From Trichopria drosophilae (lineage: Eukaryota; Arthropoda; Insecta; Hymenoptera; Diapriidae), in contig CM059584.1 of assembly GCA_030407085.1 (NCBI GenBank), positions 92,163,501-92,227,500 of the forward strand: a DNA stretch of 64,000 nucleotides, written 5' to 3'. Positions within the stretch are counted from its first letter, which is position 1. Each line of letters starts with the position of its first letter. Made by a program: the position numbers and the translations under genes. Shown in pieces: positions 10,501-25,016 of this stretch. The notes beneath the pieces were generated by a model that had not been told where the DNA came from, searched no databases, and worked only from the letters and a program-made list of their open reading frames with translations.

Positions 10501-13500
10501 TTTAAAAAAGTTTTTGTTTTCTTGTTTTTACCGCGTTTAAAATAATAAACGCGAAGCCGCCAGAGAGCGAAGCCGCCAAATAGAGCGAAGTCGCCGTATA
10601 AAACGAGCGAAAAATAATAAAAAAATGTATTTAAAGTGTTTAAAAAAGTTTCTTGTTTTTTACCGCCTAAAATAATAAACGCGAAGCCGCCAGAGAGCGA
10701 AGCCGCCAAATAGAGCGAAGACGAATAATAAAAAAATGTTTCAAAGTGTTTAAAAAAGTTTTTGTTTTCTTGTTTTTACCGCGTTTAAAATAATAAACGC
10801 GAAGCCGCCAGAGAGCGAAGCCGCCAAATAGAGCGAAGACGAATAATAAAAAAATGTTTCAAGGTGTTTAAAAAAGTTTTTGTTTTCTTGTTTTTACCGC
10901 GTAAAATAATAAACGCGAAGCCGCCAGAGAGCGAAGCCGCCAAATAGAGCGAAGTCGCCGTATAAAACGAGCGAAAAATAATAAAAGAATATTTAAAGAG
11001 TTTAAAAATTTTTGTCTTCTTGTTTTTACCGCGTAAAATAATAAACGCGAAGCCGCCAGAGAGCGAAGCCGCCAAATAGAGCGAAGTCGCCGTATAAAAC
11101 GAGCGAAAAATAATAAAAGAATATTTAAAGAGTTTAAAAGTTTTTGTCTTCTTGTTTTTACCGCGTTTAAAATAAATAAACGCGAAGCCGCCAGAGAGCG
11201 AAGCCGCCAAATAGAGCGAAGTCGCCGTATAAAACGAGCGAACAATAATAAAAAAATGAATTTAAAGAGTTTAAAAAAGTTTCTTGTATTTTACCGCGTA
11301 AAATAATAAACGCGAAGCCGCCAGAGAGCGAAGCCGCCAAATAGAGCGAAGTCGCCGTATAAAACGAGCGAAAAATAATAAAAGAATATTTAAAGAGTTT
11401 AAAATTTTTGTCTTCTTGTTTTTACCGCGTTTAAAATAAATAAACGCGAAGCCGCCACAGAGCGAAGCCGCCAAATAGAGCGAAGTCGCCGTATAAAACG
11501 AGCGAAAAATAATAAAAAAATGTATTTAAAGAGTTTAAAAAAGTTTCTTGTTTTTTACCGCGTAAAATAATAAACGCGAAGCCGCCAGAGAGCGAAGCCG
11601 CCAGAGAGTGAAGCCGCCAAATAGAGCGAAGACGAATAATAAAAAAATGTTTCAAAGTGTTTAAAAAAGTTTTTGTTTCTTGTTTTTTACCCCTTTAAAA
11701 TAAATAAACGCGAAGCCGCCACAGAGCGAAGCCGCCAAATAGAGCGAAGTCGCCGTATAAAACGAGCGAAAAATAATAAAAAAATGTATTTAAAGAGTTT
11801 AAAAAGGTTTCTTGTTTTTTACCGCGTAAAATAATAAACGCGAAGCCGCCAGAGAGCGAAGCCGCCAAATAGAGCGAAGTCGCCGTATAAAACGAGCGAA
11901 AAATAATAAAAGAATATTTAAACAGTTTAAAAAGTTTTTGTCTTCTTGTTTTTACCGCGTAAAATAATAAACGCGAAGCCGCCAGAGAGCGAAGCCGCCA
12001 AATAGAGCGAAGTCGCCGTATAAAACGAGCGAAAAATAATAAAAGAATATTTAAAGAGTTTAAAAGTTTTTGTCTTCTTGTTTTTACCGCGTTTAAAATA
12101 AATAAACGCGAAGCCGCCACAGAGCGAAGCCGCCAAATAGAGCGAAGTCGCCGTATAAAACGAGCGAAAAATAATAAAAAAATGTATTTAAAGAGTTTAA
12201 AAAAGTTTCTTGTTTTTTACCGCGTAAAATAATAAACGCGAAGCCGCCAGAGAGCGAAGCCGCCAAATAGAGCGAAGACGAATAATAAAAAAATGTTTCA
12301 AAGTGTTTAAAAAAGTTTTTGTTTTCTTGTTTTTACCGCGTTTAAAATAATAAACGCGAAGCCGCCAGAGAGCGAAGCCGCCAAATAGAGCGAAGACGAA
12401 TAATAAAAAAATGTTTCAAGGTGTTTAAAAAAGTTTTTGTTTTCTTGTTTTTACCGCGTAAAATAATAAACGCGAAGCCGCCAGAGAGCGAAGCCGCCAA
12501 ATAGAGCGAAGTCGCCGTATAAAACGAGCGAAAAATAATAAAAGAATATTTAAACAGTTTAAAAAGTTTTTGTCTTCTTGTTTTTACCGCGTAAAATAAT
12601 AAACGCGAAGCCGCCAGAGAGCGAAGCCGCCAAATAGAGCGAAGTCGCCGTATAAAACGAGCGAAAAATAATAAAAGAATATTTAAAGAGTTTAAAAGTT
12701 TTTGTCTTCTTGTTTTTACCGCGTTTAAAATAAATAAACGCGAAGCCGCCACAGAGCGAAGCCGCCAAATAGAGCGAAGTCGCCGTATAAAACGAGCGAA
12801 AAATAATAAAAAAATGTATTTAAAGAGTTTAAAAAAGTTTCTTGTATTTTATCGCGTAAAATAATAAACGCGAAGCCGCGACGGCGCGAAGCCAACAAAT
12901 AAAGCGGAGCCGCCGTATAATACGAGCTAAAAATAATAAAAGAATATTTAAAGAGTTTAAAAGTTTTTGTCTTCTTGTTTTTACCGCGTTTAAAATAAAT
13001 AAACGCGAAGCCGCCACAGAGCGAAGCCGCCAAATAGAGCGAAGTCGCCGTATAAAACGAGCGAAAAATAATAAAAAAATGTATTTAAAGAGTTTAAAAA
13101 GGTTTCTTGTTTTTTACCGCGTAAAATAATAAACGCGAAGCCGCCAGAGAGCGAAGCCGCCAAATAGAGCGAAGTCGCCGTATAAAACGAGCGAAGAATA
13201 ATAAAAGAATATTTAAAGAATTTAAAAAGTTTTTGTCTTCTTGTTTTTACCGCGTTTAAAATAAATAAACGCGAAGCCGCCACAGAGCGAATCCGCCAAA
13301 TAGAGCGAAGTCGCCGTATAAAACGAGCGAAAAATAATAAAAAAATGTATTTAAAGAGTTTAAAAAAGTTTCTTGTTTTTTACCGCGTAAAATATTAAAC
13401 GCGAAGCCGCCAGAGAGCGAAGCCGCCAAATAGAGCGAAGACGAATAATAAAAAAATGTTTCAAAGTGTTTAAAAAAGTTTTTGTTTTCTTGTTTTTACC

Positions 13501-16500
13501 GCGTTTAAAATAATAAACGCGAAGCCGCCACAGAGCGAAGCCGCCAAATAGAGCGAAGTCGCCGTATAAAACGAGCGAAAAATAATAAAAAAATGTATTT
13601 AAAGAGTTTAAAAAGGTTTCTTGTTTTTTACCGCGTAAAATAATAAACGCGAAGCCGCCAGAGAGCGAAGCCGCCAAATAGAGCGAAGTCGCCGTGTAAA
13701 ACGAGCGAAAAATAATAAAAGAATATTTAAAGAGTTTAAAAAGTTTTTGTTTCCTTGTTTTTACCGCGTTTAAAATAAACGCGAAGCCACCACAGAGCGA
13801 AGCCGCCAAATAGAGCGAAGTCGCCGTGTAAAACGAGCGAAAAATAATAAAAGAATATTTAAAGAGTTTAAAAAGGTTTCTTGTTTTTTACCGCGTAAAA
13901 TAATAAACGCGAAGCCGCCAGAGAGCGAAGCCGCCAAATAGAGCGAAGACGAATAATAAAAAAATGTTTCAAAGTGTTTAAAAAAGTTTTTGTTTTCTTG
14001 TTTTTACCGCGTTTAAAATAATAAACGCGAAGCCGCCACAGAGCGAAGCCGCCAAATAGAGCGAAGTCGCCGTATAAAACGAGCGAAAAATAATAAAAAA
14101 ATGTATTTAAAGAGTTTAATAAAGTTTCTTGTTTTTTACCGCGTAAAATAATAAACGCGAAGCCGCCAGAGAGCGAAGCCGCCAGAGAGCGAAGCCGCCA
14201 AATAGAGCGAAGTCGCCGTATAAAACGAGCGAAAAATAATAAAAGAATATTTAAAGAGTTTAAAAAGTTTTTGTTTTCTTGTTTTTACCGCGTTTAAAAA
14301 AATAAACGCGAAGCCGCCACAGAGCGAAGTCGCCAAATAGAGCGAAGTCGCCGTATAAAACGAGCGAAAAATAATAAAAGAATATTTAAAGAGTTTAAAA
14401 ATTTTTGTCTTCTTGTTTTTACCGCGTTTAAAATAAATAAACGCGAAGCCGCCACAGAGTGAAGCCGCCAAATAGAGCGAAGACGAATAATAAAAAAATG
14501 TTTCAAAGTGTTTAAAAAAGTTTTTGTTTTCTTGTTTTTACCGCGTTTAAAATAATAAACGCGAAGCCGCCAGAGAGCGAAGCCGCTAAATAGAGCGAAG
14601 TCGCCGTATAAAACGAGCGAAAAATAATAAAAAAATGTATTTAAAGTGTTTAAAAAAGTTTCTTGTTTTTTACCGCCTAAAATAATAAACGCGAAGCCGC
14701 CAGAGAGCGAAGCCGCCAAATAGAGCGAAGACGAATAATAAAAAAATGTTTCAAAGTGTTTAAAAAAGTTTTTGTTTTCTTGTTTTTACCGCGTTTAAAA
14801 TAATAAACGCGAAGCCGCCAGAGAGCGAAGCCGCCAAATAGAGCGAAGACGAATAATAAAAAAATGTTTCAAGGTGTTTAAAAAAGTTTTTGTTTTCTTG
14901 TTTTTACCGCGTAAAATAATAAACGCGAAGCCGCCAGAGAGCGAAGCCGCCAAATAGAGCGAAGTCGCCGTATAAAACGAGCGAAAAATAATAAAAGAAT
15001 ATTTAAACTGTTTAAAAAGTTTTTGTCTTCTTGTTTTTACCGCGTAAAATAATAAACGCGAAGCCGCCAGAGAGCGAAGCCGCCAAATAGAGCGAAGTCG
15101 CCGTATAAAACGAGCGAAAAATAATAAAAGAATATTTAAAGAGTTTAAAAATTTTTGTCTTCTTGTTTTTACCGCGTTTAAAATAAATAAACGCGAAGCC
15201 GCCACAGAGCGAAGCCGCCAAATAGAGCGAAGTCGCCGTGTAAAACGAGCGAAAAATAATAAAAGAATATTTAAAGAGTTTAAAAAGGTTTCTTGTTTTT
15301 TACCGCGTAAAATAATAAACGCGAAGCCGCCAGAGAGAGAAGCCGCCAAATAGAGCGAAGTCGCCGTGTAAAACGAGCGAAAAATAATAAAAGAATATTT
15401 AAAGAGTTTAAAAAGTTTTTGTTTCCTTGTTTTTACCGCGTTTAAAATAAACGCGAAGCCACCACAGAGCGAAGCCGCCAAATAGAGCGAAGTCGCCGTG
15501 TAAAACGAGCGAAAAATAATAAAAGAATATTTAAAGAGTTTAAAAAGTTTTCGTTTCCTTGTTTTTACCGCGTTTAAAATAAATGAACGCGAAGCCGCCA
15601 CAGAGCGAAGCCGCCAAATAGAGCGAAGTCGCCATATAAAACGAGCGAAAAATAATAAAAGAATATTTAAAGAGTTTAAAAAGTTTTTGTGTTCTTGTTT
15701 TTACCGCGTTTAAAATAAATAAACGCGAAGCCGCCACAGAGCGAAGCCGCCAAATAGAGCGAAGTCGCCGTATAAAACGAGCGAAAAATAATAAAAAAAT
15801 GTATTTAAAGAGTTTAAAAAAGTTTCTTGTTTTTTACCGCGAAAAATAATAAACGCGAAGCCGCCAGAGAGCGAAGCCGCCAGAGAGCGAAGCCGCCAAA
15901 TAGAGCGAAGTCGCCGTATAAAACGAGCGAAAAATAATAAAAGAATATTTAAAGAGTTTAAAAAGGATTTGTTTTCTTGTTTTTACCGCGTTTAAAAAAA
16001 TAAACGCGAAGCCGCCACAGAGCGAAGTCGCCAAATAGAGCGAAGTCGCCGTATAAAACGAGCGAAAAATAATAAAAGAATATTTAAAGAGTTTAAAAGT
16101 TTTTGTCTTCTTGTTTTTACCGCGTTTAAAATAAATAAACGCGAAGCCGCCACAGAGCGAAGCCGCCAAATAGAGCGAAGTCGCCGTATAAAACGAGCGA
16201 AAAATAATAAAAAAATGTATTTAAAGTGTTTAAAAAAGTTTCTTGTTTTTTACCGCGTAAAATAATAAACGCGAAGCCGCCAGAGAGCGAAGCCGCCAAA
16301 TAGAGCGAAGAGAATAATAAAAAAATGTTTCTTTACCGCAATAATAAACGCGAAGCCGCCAGAGAGTGAAGCCGCCAAATAGAGCGAAGACGAATAATAA
16401 AAAAATGTTTCAAAGTGTTTAAAAAAGTTTTTGTTTTCTTGTTTTTACCGCGTTTAAAATAATAAACGCGAAGCCGCCACAGAGCGAAGCCGCCAAATAG

Positions 16501-19500
16501 AGCGAAGTCGCCGTATAAAACGAGCGAAAAATAATAAAAAAATGTATTTAAAGAGATTAAAAAGGTTTCTTGTTTTTTACCGCGTAAAATAATAAACGCG
16601 AAGCCGCCAGAGAGCGAAGCCGCCAAATAGAGCGAAGTCGCCGTGTAAAACGAGCGAAAAATAATAAAAGAATATTTAAACAGTTTAAAAAGTTTTTGTC
16701 TTCTTGTTTTTACCGCGTAAAATAATAAACGCGAAGCCGCCAGAGAGCGAAGCCGCCAAATAGAGCGAAGTCGCCGTATAAAACGAGCGAAAAATAATAA
16801 AAGAATATTTAAAGAGTTTAAAAGTTTTTGTCTTCTTGTTTTTACCGCGTTTAAAATAAATAAACGCGAAGCCGCCACAGAGCGAAGCCGCCAAATAGAG
16901 CGAAGTCGCCGTATAAAACGAGCGAAAAATAATAAAAAAATGTATTTAAAGTGTTTAAAAAAGTTTCTTGTTTTTTACCGCGTAAAATAATAAACGCGAA
17001 GCCGCCAGAGAGCGAAGCCGCCAAATAGAGCGAAGACGAATAATAAAAAAATGTTTCAAAGTGTTTAAAAAAGTTTTTGTTTTCTTGTTTTTACCGCGTT
17101 TAAAATAATAAACGCGAAGCCGCCAGAGAGCGAAGCCGCCAAATAGAGCGAAGACGAATAATAAAAAAATGTTTCAAGGTGTTTAAAAAAGTTTTTGTTT
17201 TCTTGTTTTTACCGCGTAAAATAATAAACGCGAAGCCGCCAGAGAGCGAAACGCCCAAAAATAGCGAGGACGCAGTATAAAAAGAGAGAAAAATAATAAA
17301 AGAATATTAAAACAGTTTAAAAAGTTTTTGTCTTCTTGTTTTTACCGCGTAAAATAATAAACGCGAAGCCGCCAGAGAGCGAAGCCGCCAAATAGAGCGA
17401 AGTCGCCGTATAAAACGAGCGAAAAATAATAAAAGAATATTTAAAGAGTTTAAAAGTTTTTGTCTTCTTGTTTTTACCGCGTTTAAAATAAATAAACGCG
17501 AAGCCGCCACAGAGCGAAGCCGCCAAATAGAGCGAAGTCGCCGTATAAAACGAGCGAAAAATAATAAAAAAATGTATTTAAAGAGTTTAAAAAAGTTTCT
17601 TGTATTTTACCGCGTAAAATAATAAACGCGAAGCCGCCAGAGAGCGAAGCCGCCAAATAGAGCGAAGTCGCCGTATAAAACGAGCGAAAAATAATAAAAG
17701 AATATTTAAAGAGTTTAAAAATTTTTGTTTTCTTGTTTTTACCGCGTTTAAAATAAATAAACGCGAAGCCGCCAGAGAGCGAAGCCGCCAAATAGAGCGA
17801 AGTCGCCGTATAAAACGAGCGAAAAATAATAAAAAAATGTATTTAAAGAGTTTAAAAAAGTTTCTTGTATTTTACCGCGTAAAATAATAAACGCGAAGCC
17901 GCCAGAGAGCGAAGCCGCCAAATAGAGCGAAGTCGCCGTATAAAACGAGCGAAAAATAATAAAAGAATATTTAAAGAGTTTAAAAGTTTTTGTCTTCTTG
18001 TTTTTACCGCGTTTAAAATAAATAAACGCGAAGCCGCCACAGAGCGAAGCCGCCAAATAGAGCGAAGTCGCCGTATAAAACGAGCGAAAAATAATAAAAA
18101 AATGTATTTAAAGAGTTTAAAAAAGTTTCTTGTTTTTTACCGCGTAAAATAATAAACGCGAAGCCGCCAGAGAGCGAAGCCGCCAGAGAGCGAAGCCGCC
18201 AAATAGAGCGAAGACGAATAATAAAAAAATGTTTCAAAGTGTTTAAAAAAGTTTTTGTTTTCTTGTTTTTACCGCGTAAAATAATAAACGCGTAGCCGCC
18301 ACAGAGCGAAGTCGCCAAATAGAGCGAAGTCGCCGTGTAAAACGAGCGAAAAATAATAAAAAAAAATATATTTCAAAGAATTTAAAAAAAAGTTTCTTTT
18401 TTTTTTCTTGCGTTTAAAATAATAAACGCGAAGCCGCCAGAGCGAAGCAGCCAAAGAGAGCGAAGTCGCCGTGTAAAACGAGCGAAAAATAAAAAAGAAT
18501 TTAAAGAGTTTAAAAGTTTTTGTCTTCTTGTTTTTACCGCGTTTAAAATAAATAAACGCGAAGCCGCCACAGAGCGAAGCCGCCAAATAGAGCGAAGTCG
18601 CCGTATAAAACGAGCGAAAAATAATAAAAAAATGTATATAAAGAGTTTAAAAAAGTGTCTTGTTTTTTACAGCGTAAAATAATAAACGCGAATCAGCCAA
18701 AGAGCGAAGCCGCGAAATAGAGCGAAGTCGCCGTGTAAAACGAGCGAAAAATAATAAAAGAATATTTAAAGAGTTTAAAAAGTTTTTGTTTCCTTGTTTT
18801 TACCGCGTTTAAAATAAACGCGAAGCCACCACAGAGCGAAGCCGCCAAATAGAGCGAAGTCGCCGTGTAAAACGAGCGAAAAATAATAAAAGAATATTTA
18901 AAGAGTTTAAAAAGTTTTCGTTTCCTTGTTTTTACCGCGTTTAAAATAAATAAACGCGAAGCCGCCACAGAGCGAAGCCGCCAAATAGAGCGAAGTCGCC
19001 ATATAAAACGAGCGAAAAATAATAAAAGAATATTTAAAGAGTTTAAAAAGTTTTTGTCTTCTTGTTTTTACCGCGTTTAAAATAAATAAACGCGAAGCCG
19101 CCACAGAGCCAAGCCGCCAAATAGAGCGAAGTCGCCGTATAAAACGAGCGAAAAATAATAAAAAAATGTATTTAAAGAGTTTAAAAAATTTTCTTGTTTT
19201 TTACCGCGTAAAATAATAAACGCGAAGCCGCCAGAGAGCGAAGCCGCCAGAGAGCGAAGCCGCCAAATAGAGCGAAGTCGCCGTATAAAACGAGCGAAAA
19301 ATAATAAAAGAATATTTAAAGAGTTTAAAAAGGTTTTGTTTTCTTGTTTTTACCGCGTTTAAAAAAATAAACGCGAAGCCGCCACAGAGCGAAGTCGCCA
19401 AATAGAGCGAAGTCGCCGTATAAAACGAGCGAAAAATAATAAAAGAATATTTAAAGAGTTTAAAAGTTTTTGTCTTCTTGTTTTTACCGCGTTTAAAATA

Positions 19501-22500
19501 AATAAACGCGAAGCCGCCACAGAGCGAAGCCGCCAAATAGAGCGAAGTCGCCGTATAAAACGAGCGAAAAATAATAAAAAAATGTATTTAAAGTGTTTAA
19601 AAAAGTTTCTTGTTTTTTACCGCGTAAAATAATAAACGCGAAGCCGCCAGAGAGCGAAGCCGCCAAATAGAGCGAAGACGAATAATAAAAAAATGTTTCA
19701 AAGTGTTTAAAAAAGTTTTTGTTTTCTTGTTTTTACCGCGTTTAAAATAATAAACGCGAAGCCGCCAGAGAGCGAAGCCGCCAAATAGAGCGAAGACGAA
19801 TAATAAAAAAATGTTTCAAGGTGTTTAAAAAAGTTTTTGTTTTCTTGTTTTTACCGCGTAAAATAATAAACGCGAAGCCGCCAGAGAGCGAAGCCGCCAA
19901 ATAGAGCGAAGTCGCCGTATAAAACGAGCGAAAAATAATAAAAGAATATTTAAACAGTTTAAAAAGTTTTTGTCTTCTTGTTTTTACCGCGTAAAATAAT
20001 AAACGCGATGCCGCCAGAGAGCGAAGCCGCCAAATAGAGCGAAGTCGCCGTATAAAACGAGCGAAAAATAATAAAAGAATATTTAAAGAGTTTAAAAGTT
20101 TTTGTCTTCTTGTTTTTACCGCGTTTAAAATAAATAAACGCGAAGCCGCCACAGAGCGAAGCCGCCAAATAGAGCGAAGTCGCCGTATAAAACGAGCGAA
20201 AAATAATAAAAAAATGTATTTAAAGAGTTTAAAAAAGTTTCTTGTATTTTACCGCGTAAAATAATAAACGCGAAGCCGCCAGAGAGCGAAGCCGCCAAAT
20301 AGAGCGAAGTCGCCGTATAAAACGAGCGAAAAATAATAAAAGAATATTTAAAGAGTTTAAAAGTTTTTGTCTTCTTGTTTTTACCGCGTTTAAAATAAAT
20401 AAACGCGAAGCCGCCAGAGAGCGAAGCCGCCAAATAGAGCGAAGTCGCCGTATAAAACGAGCGAAAAATAATAAAAAAATGTATTTAAAGAGTTTAAAAA
20501 AGTTTCTTGTATTTTACCGCGTAAAATAATAAACGCGAAGCCGCCAGAGGGCGAAGCCGCCAAATAGAGCGAAGTCGCCGTATAAAACGAGCGAAAAATA
20601 ATAAAAGAATATTTAAAGAGTTTAAAAGTTTTTGTCTTCTTGTTTTTACCGCGTTTAAAATAAATAAACGCGAAGCCGCCACAGAGCGAAGCCGCCAAAT
20701 AGAGCGAAGTCGCCGTATAAAACGAGCGAAAAATAATAAAAAAATGTATTTAAAGAGTTTAAAAAAGTTTCTTGTTTTTTACCGCGTAAAATAATAAACG
20801 CGAAGCCGCCAGAGAGCGAAGCCGCCAGAGAGCGAAGCCGCCAAATAGAGCGAAGACGAATAATAAAAAAATGTTTCAAAGTGTTTAAAAAAGTTTTTGT
20901 TTTCTTGTTTTTACCGCGTTTAAAATAATAAACGCGAAGCCGCCACAGAGCGAAGCCGCCAAATAGAGCGAAGTCGCCGTATAAAACGAGCGAAAAATAA
21001 TAAACAAATGTATTTAAAGAGTTTAAAAAGGTTTCTTGTTTTTTACCGCGTAAAATAATAAACGCGAAGCCGCCAGAGAGCGAAGCCGCCAAATAGAGCG
21101 AAGTCGCCGTGTAAAACGAGCGAAAAATAATAAAAGAATATTTAAAGAGTTTAAAAAGTTTTTGTTTCCTTGTTTTTACCGCGTTTAAAATAAACGCGAA
21201 GCCACCACAGAGCGAAGCCGCCAAATAGAGCGAAGTCGCCGTGTAAAACGAGCGAAAAATAATAAAAGAATATTTAAAGAGTTTAAAAAGTTTTCGTTTC
21301 CTTGTTTTTACCGCGTTTAAAATAAATGAACGCGAAGCCGCCACAGAGCGAAGCCGCCAAATAGAGCGAAGTCGCCGTATAAAACGAGCGAAAAATAATA
21401 AAAAAATGTATTTAAAGAGTTTAAAAAGGTTTCTTGTTTTTTACCGCGTAAAATAATAAACGCGAAGCCGCCAGAGAGCGAAGCCGCCAAATAGAGCGAA
21501 GTCGCCGTATAAAACGAGCGAAAAATAATAAAAGAATATTTAAAGAGTTTAAAAGTTTTTGTCTTCTTGTTTTTACCGGGTTTAAAATAAATAAACGCGA
21601 AGCCGCCACAGAGCGAAGCCGCCAAATAGAGCGAAGTCGCCGTATAAAACGAGCGAAAAATAATAAAAAAATGTATTTAAAGAGTTTAAAAAAGTTTCTT
21701 GTTTTTTACCGCGTAAAATAATAAACGCGAAGCCGCCAGAGAGCGAAGCCGCCAGAGAGCGAAGCCGCCAAATAGAGCGAAGACGAATAATAAAAAAATG
21801 TTTCAAAGTGTTTAAAAAAGTTTTTGTTTTCTTGTTTTTACCGCGTTTAAAATAATAAACGCGAAGCCGCCACAGAGCGAAGCCGCCAAATAGAGCGAAG
21901 TCGCCGTATAAAACGAGCGAAAAATAATAAAAAAATGTATTTAAAGAGTTTAAAAAGGTTTCTTGTTTTTTACCGCGTAAAATAATAAACGCGAAGCCGC
22001 CAGAGAGCGAAGCCGCCAAATAGAGCGAAGTCGCCGTGTAAAACGAGCGAAAAATAATAAAAGAATATTTAAAGAGTTTAAAAAGTTTTTGTTTCCTTGT
22101 TTTTACCGCGTTTAAAATAAACGCGAAGCCACCACAGAGCGAAGCCGCCAAATAGAGCGAAGTCGCCGTGTAAAACGAGCGAAAAATAATAAAAGAATAT
22201 TTAAAGAGTTTAAAAAGTTTTCGTTTCCTTGTTTTTACCGCGTTTAAAATAAATAAACGCGAAGCCGCCACAGAGCGAAGCCGCCAAATAGAGCGAAGTC
22301 GCCATATAAAACGAGCGAAAAATAATAAAAGAATATTTAAAGAGTTTAAAAAGTTTTTGTCTTCTTGTTTTTACCGCGTTTAAAATAAATAAACGCGAAG
22401 CCGCCACAGAGCCAAGCCGCCAAATAGAGCGAAGTCGCCGTATAAAACGAGCGAAAAATAATAAAAAAATGTATTTAAAGAGTTTAAAAAATTTTCTTGT

Positions 22501-25016
22501 TTTTTACCGCGTAAAATAATAAACGCGAAGCCGCCAGAGAGCGAAGCCGCCAGAGAGCGAAGCCGCCAAATAGAGCGAAGTCGCCGTATAAAACGAGCGA
22601 AAAATTATAAAAGAATATTTAAAGAGTTTAAAAAGTTTTTGTTTTCTTGTTTTTACCGCGTTTAAAAAAATAAACGCGAAGCCGCCACAGAGCGAAGTCG
22701 CCAAATAGAGCGAAGTCGCCGTATAAAACGAGCGAAAAATAATAAAAGAATATTTAAAGAGTTTAAAAGTTTTTCTCTTCTTGTTTTTACCGCGTTTAAA
22801 ATAAATAAACGCGAAGTCGCCACAGAGCGAAGCCGCCAAATAGAGCGAAGTCGCCGTATAAAACGAGCGAAAAATAATAAAAAAATGTATTTAAAGTGTT
22901 TAAAAAAGTTTCTTGTTTTTTACCGCGTAAAATAATAAACGCGAAGCCGCCAGAGAGCGAAGCCGCCAAATAGAGCGAAGTCGCCGTATAAAACGAGCGA
23001 AAAATAATAAAAGAATATTTAAAGAATTTAAAAAGATTTTGTCTTCTTGTTTTTACCGCGTTTAAAATAAATAAACGCGAAGCCGCCACAGAGCGAATCC
23101 GCCAAATAGAGCGAAGTCGCCGTATAAAACGAGCGAAAAATAATAAAAAAATGTATTTAAAGAGTTTAAAAAAGTTTCTTGTTTTTTACCGCGTAAAATA
23201 TTAAACGCGAAGCCGCCAGAGAGCGAAGCCGCCAAATAGAGCGAAGACGAATAATAAAAAAATGTTTCAAAGTGTTTAAAAAAGTTTTTGTTTTCTTGTT
23301 TTTACCGCGTTCAAAATAAATAAACGCGAAGCCGCCACAGAGCGAAGCCGCCAAATAGAGCGAAGTCGCCGTATAAAACGAGCGAAAAATAATAAAAGAA
23401 TATTTAAAGAATTTAAAAAGTTTTTGTCTTCTTGTTTTTCCGCGTTTAAAATAAATAAACGCGAAGCCGCCACAGAGCGAATCCGCCAAATAGAGCGAAG
23501 TCGCCGTATAAAACGAGAGAAAAATAATAAAAAAATATATTTAAAGAGTTTAAAAAGTTTTTGTTTCCTTGTTTTTACCGCGTTTAACATAAACGCGAAG
23601 CCGCCACAGAGCGAAGCCGCCAAATAGAGCGAAGTCGCCGTGTAAAACGAGCGAAAAATAATAAAAGAATATTTAAAGAGTTTAAAAAGTTTTCGTTTCC
23701 TTGTTTTTACCACGTTTAAAATAAATAAACGCGAAGCCGCCACAGAGCGAAGCCGCCAAATAGAGCGAAGTCGCCATATAAAACGAGCGAAAAATAATAA
23801 AAGAATGTATTTAAAGAGTTTAAAAAGGTTTCTTGTTTTTTACCGCGTAAAATAATAAACGCGAAGCCGCCAGAGAGCGAAGCCGCCAAATAGAGCGAAG
23901 CCGCCAAATAGAGCGAAGTCGCCGTATAAAACAAGCGAAAAATAATAAAAGAATATTTAAAGAGTTTAAAAAGTTTTTGTTTCCTTGTTTTTACCGCGTT
24001 TAAAATAAACGCGAAGCCGCCACAGAGCGAAGCCGCCAAATAGAGCGAAGTCGCCGTGTAAAACGAGCGAAAAATAATAAAAGAATATTTAAAGAGTTTA
24101 AAAAGTTTTCGTTTCCTTGTTTTTACCGCGTTTAAAATAAATAAACGCGAAGCCGCCACAGAGCGAAGCCGCCAAATAGAGCGAAGTCGCCATATAAAAC
24201 GAGCGAAAAATAATAAAAGAATATTTAAAGAGTTTAAAAAGTTTTTGTCTTCTTGTTTTTACCGCGTTTAAAATAAATAAACGCGAAGCCGCCACAGTGC
24301 GAAGCCGCCAAATAGAGCGATGTCGCCGTATAAATCGAGCGAAAAATAATAAAAAAATGTATTTAAAGAGTTTAAAAAAGTTTCTTGTTTTTTACCGCGT
24401 AAAATAATAAACGCGAAGCCGCCAGAGAGCGAAGCCGCCAGAGAGCGAAGCCGCCAAATAGAGCGAAGTTGCCGTGTAAAACGAGCGAAAAATAATAAAA
24501 GAATATTTAAAGATTTTAAAAAGTTTTTGTTTCCTTGTTTTTACCGCGTTTAAAATAAACGCGAAGCCGCCACAGAGCGAAGCCGCGACAGAGCGAAGCC
24601 GCCAAATAGAGCGAAGCCGCCAAATAGAGCGAAGTCGCCGTATAAAACGAGCGAAAAATAATAAAAGAATATTTAAAGAGTTTAAAAAGTTTTTGTTTTC
24701 TTGTTTTTACCGCGTTTAAAAAAATAAACGCGAAGCCGCCACAGAGCGAAGTCGCCAAATAGAGCGAAGTCGCCGTATAAAACGAGCGAAAAATAATAAA
24801 AGAATATTTAAAGAGTTTAAAAAGTTTTTGTTTTCTTGTTTTTACCGCGTTCAAAATAAATAAACGCGAAGCCGCCACAGAGCGAAGCCGCCAAATAGAG
24901 CGAAGTCGCCGTATAAAACGAGCGAAAAATAATAAAAGAATATTTAAAGAATTTAAAAAGTTTTTGTTTTCTGGTTTTTACCGAATTTTTATTTAAAATA
25001 ATAAACGCGAAACCGC
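7550..25016 (+). repeat. Satellite array in the retrotransposon leader (about 17.4 kb)
   Basis: Head-to-tail monomers of two main types: long (about 132-137 bp, containing TCGCCGTATAAAACGAGCGA) and short (about 119 bp, with GAAGACGAATAATAAAAAAA instead). Roughly 130-140 copies. Each monomer starts at TACCGCGT and contains two or three GCGAAGCCGCC subrepeats of 16-18 bp, then an A/T-rich half ending in CTTGTTTTT. Long monomers often hold CGCGTTTA...TAAACGCG, a perfect 8 bp stem. Higher-order repetition is clear: blocks recur at 265 bp, 799 bp and 927 bp offsets, and a larger block recurs about 7.4 kb away. Long minus-strand open frames in the array are a by-product of base composition. Monomer numbers are estimates. 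Confidence 0.95.

Noticed and set aside
7537..24878. Dozens of long minus-strand ORFs (MAASLSGGFAF... and related) in the satellite array
   Set aside because: They repeat with the monomer, occur in more than one frame, and follow from a T-rich strand with few stop codons. No start context, splice site or protein family supports them.
7550..25016. CRISPR-like array
   Set aside because: Units are whole tandem monomers without unique spacers, and the context is an animal retrotransposon.
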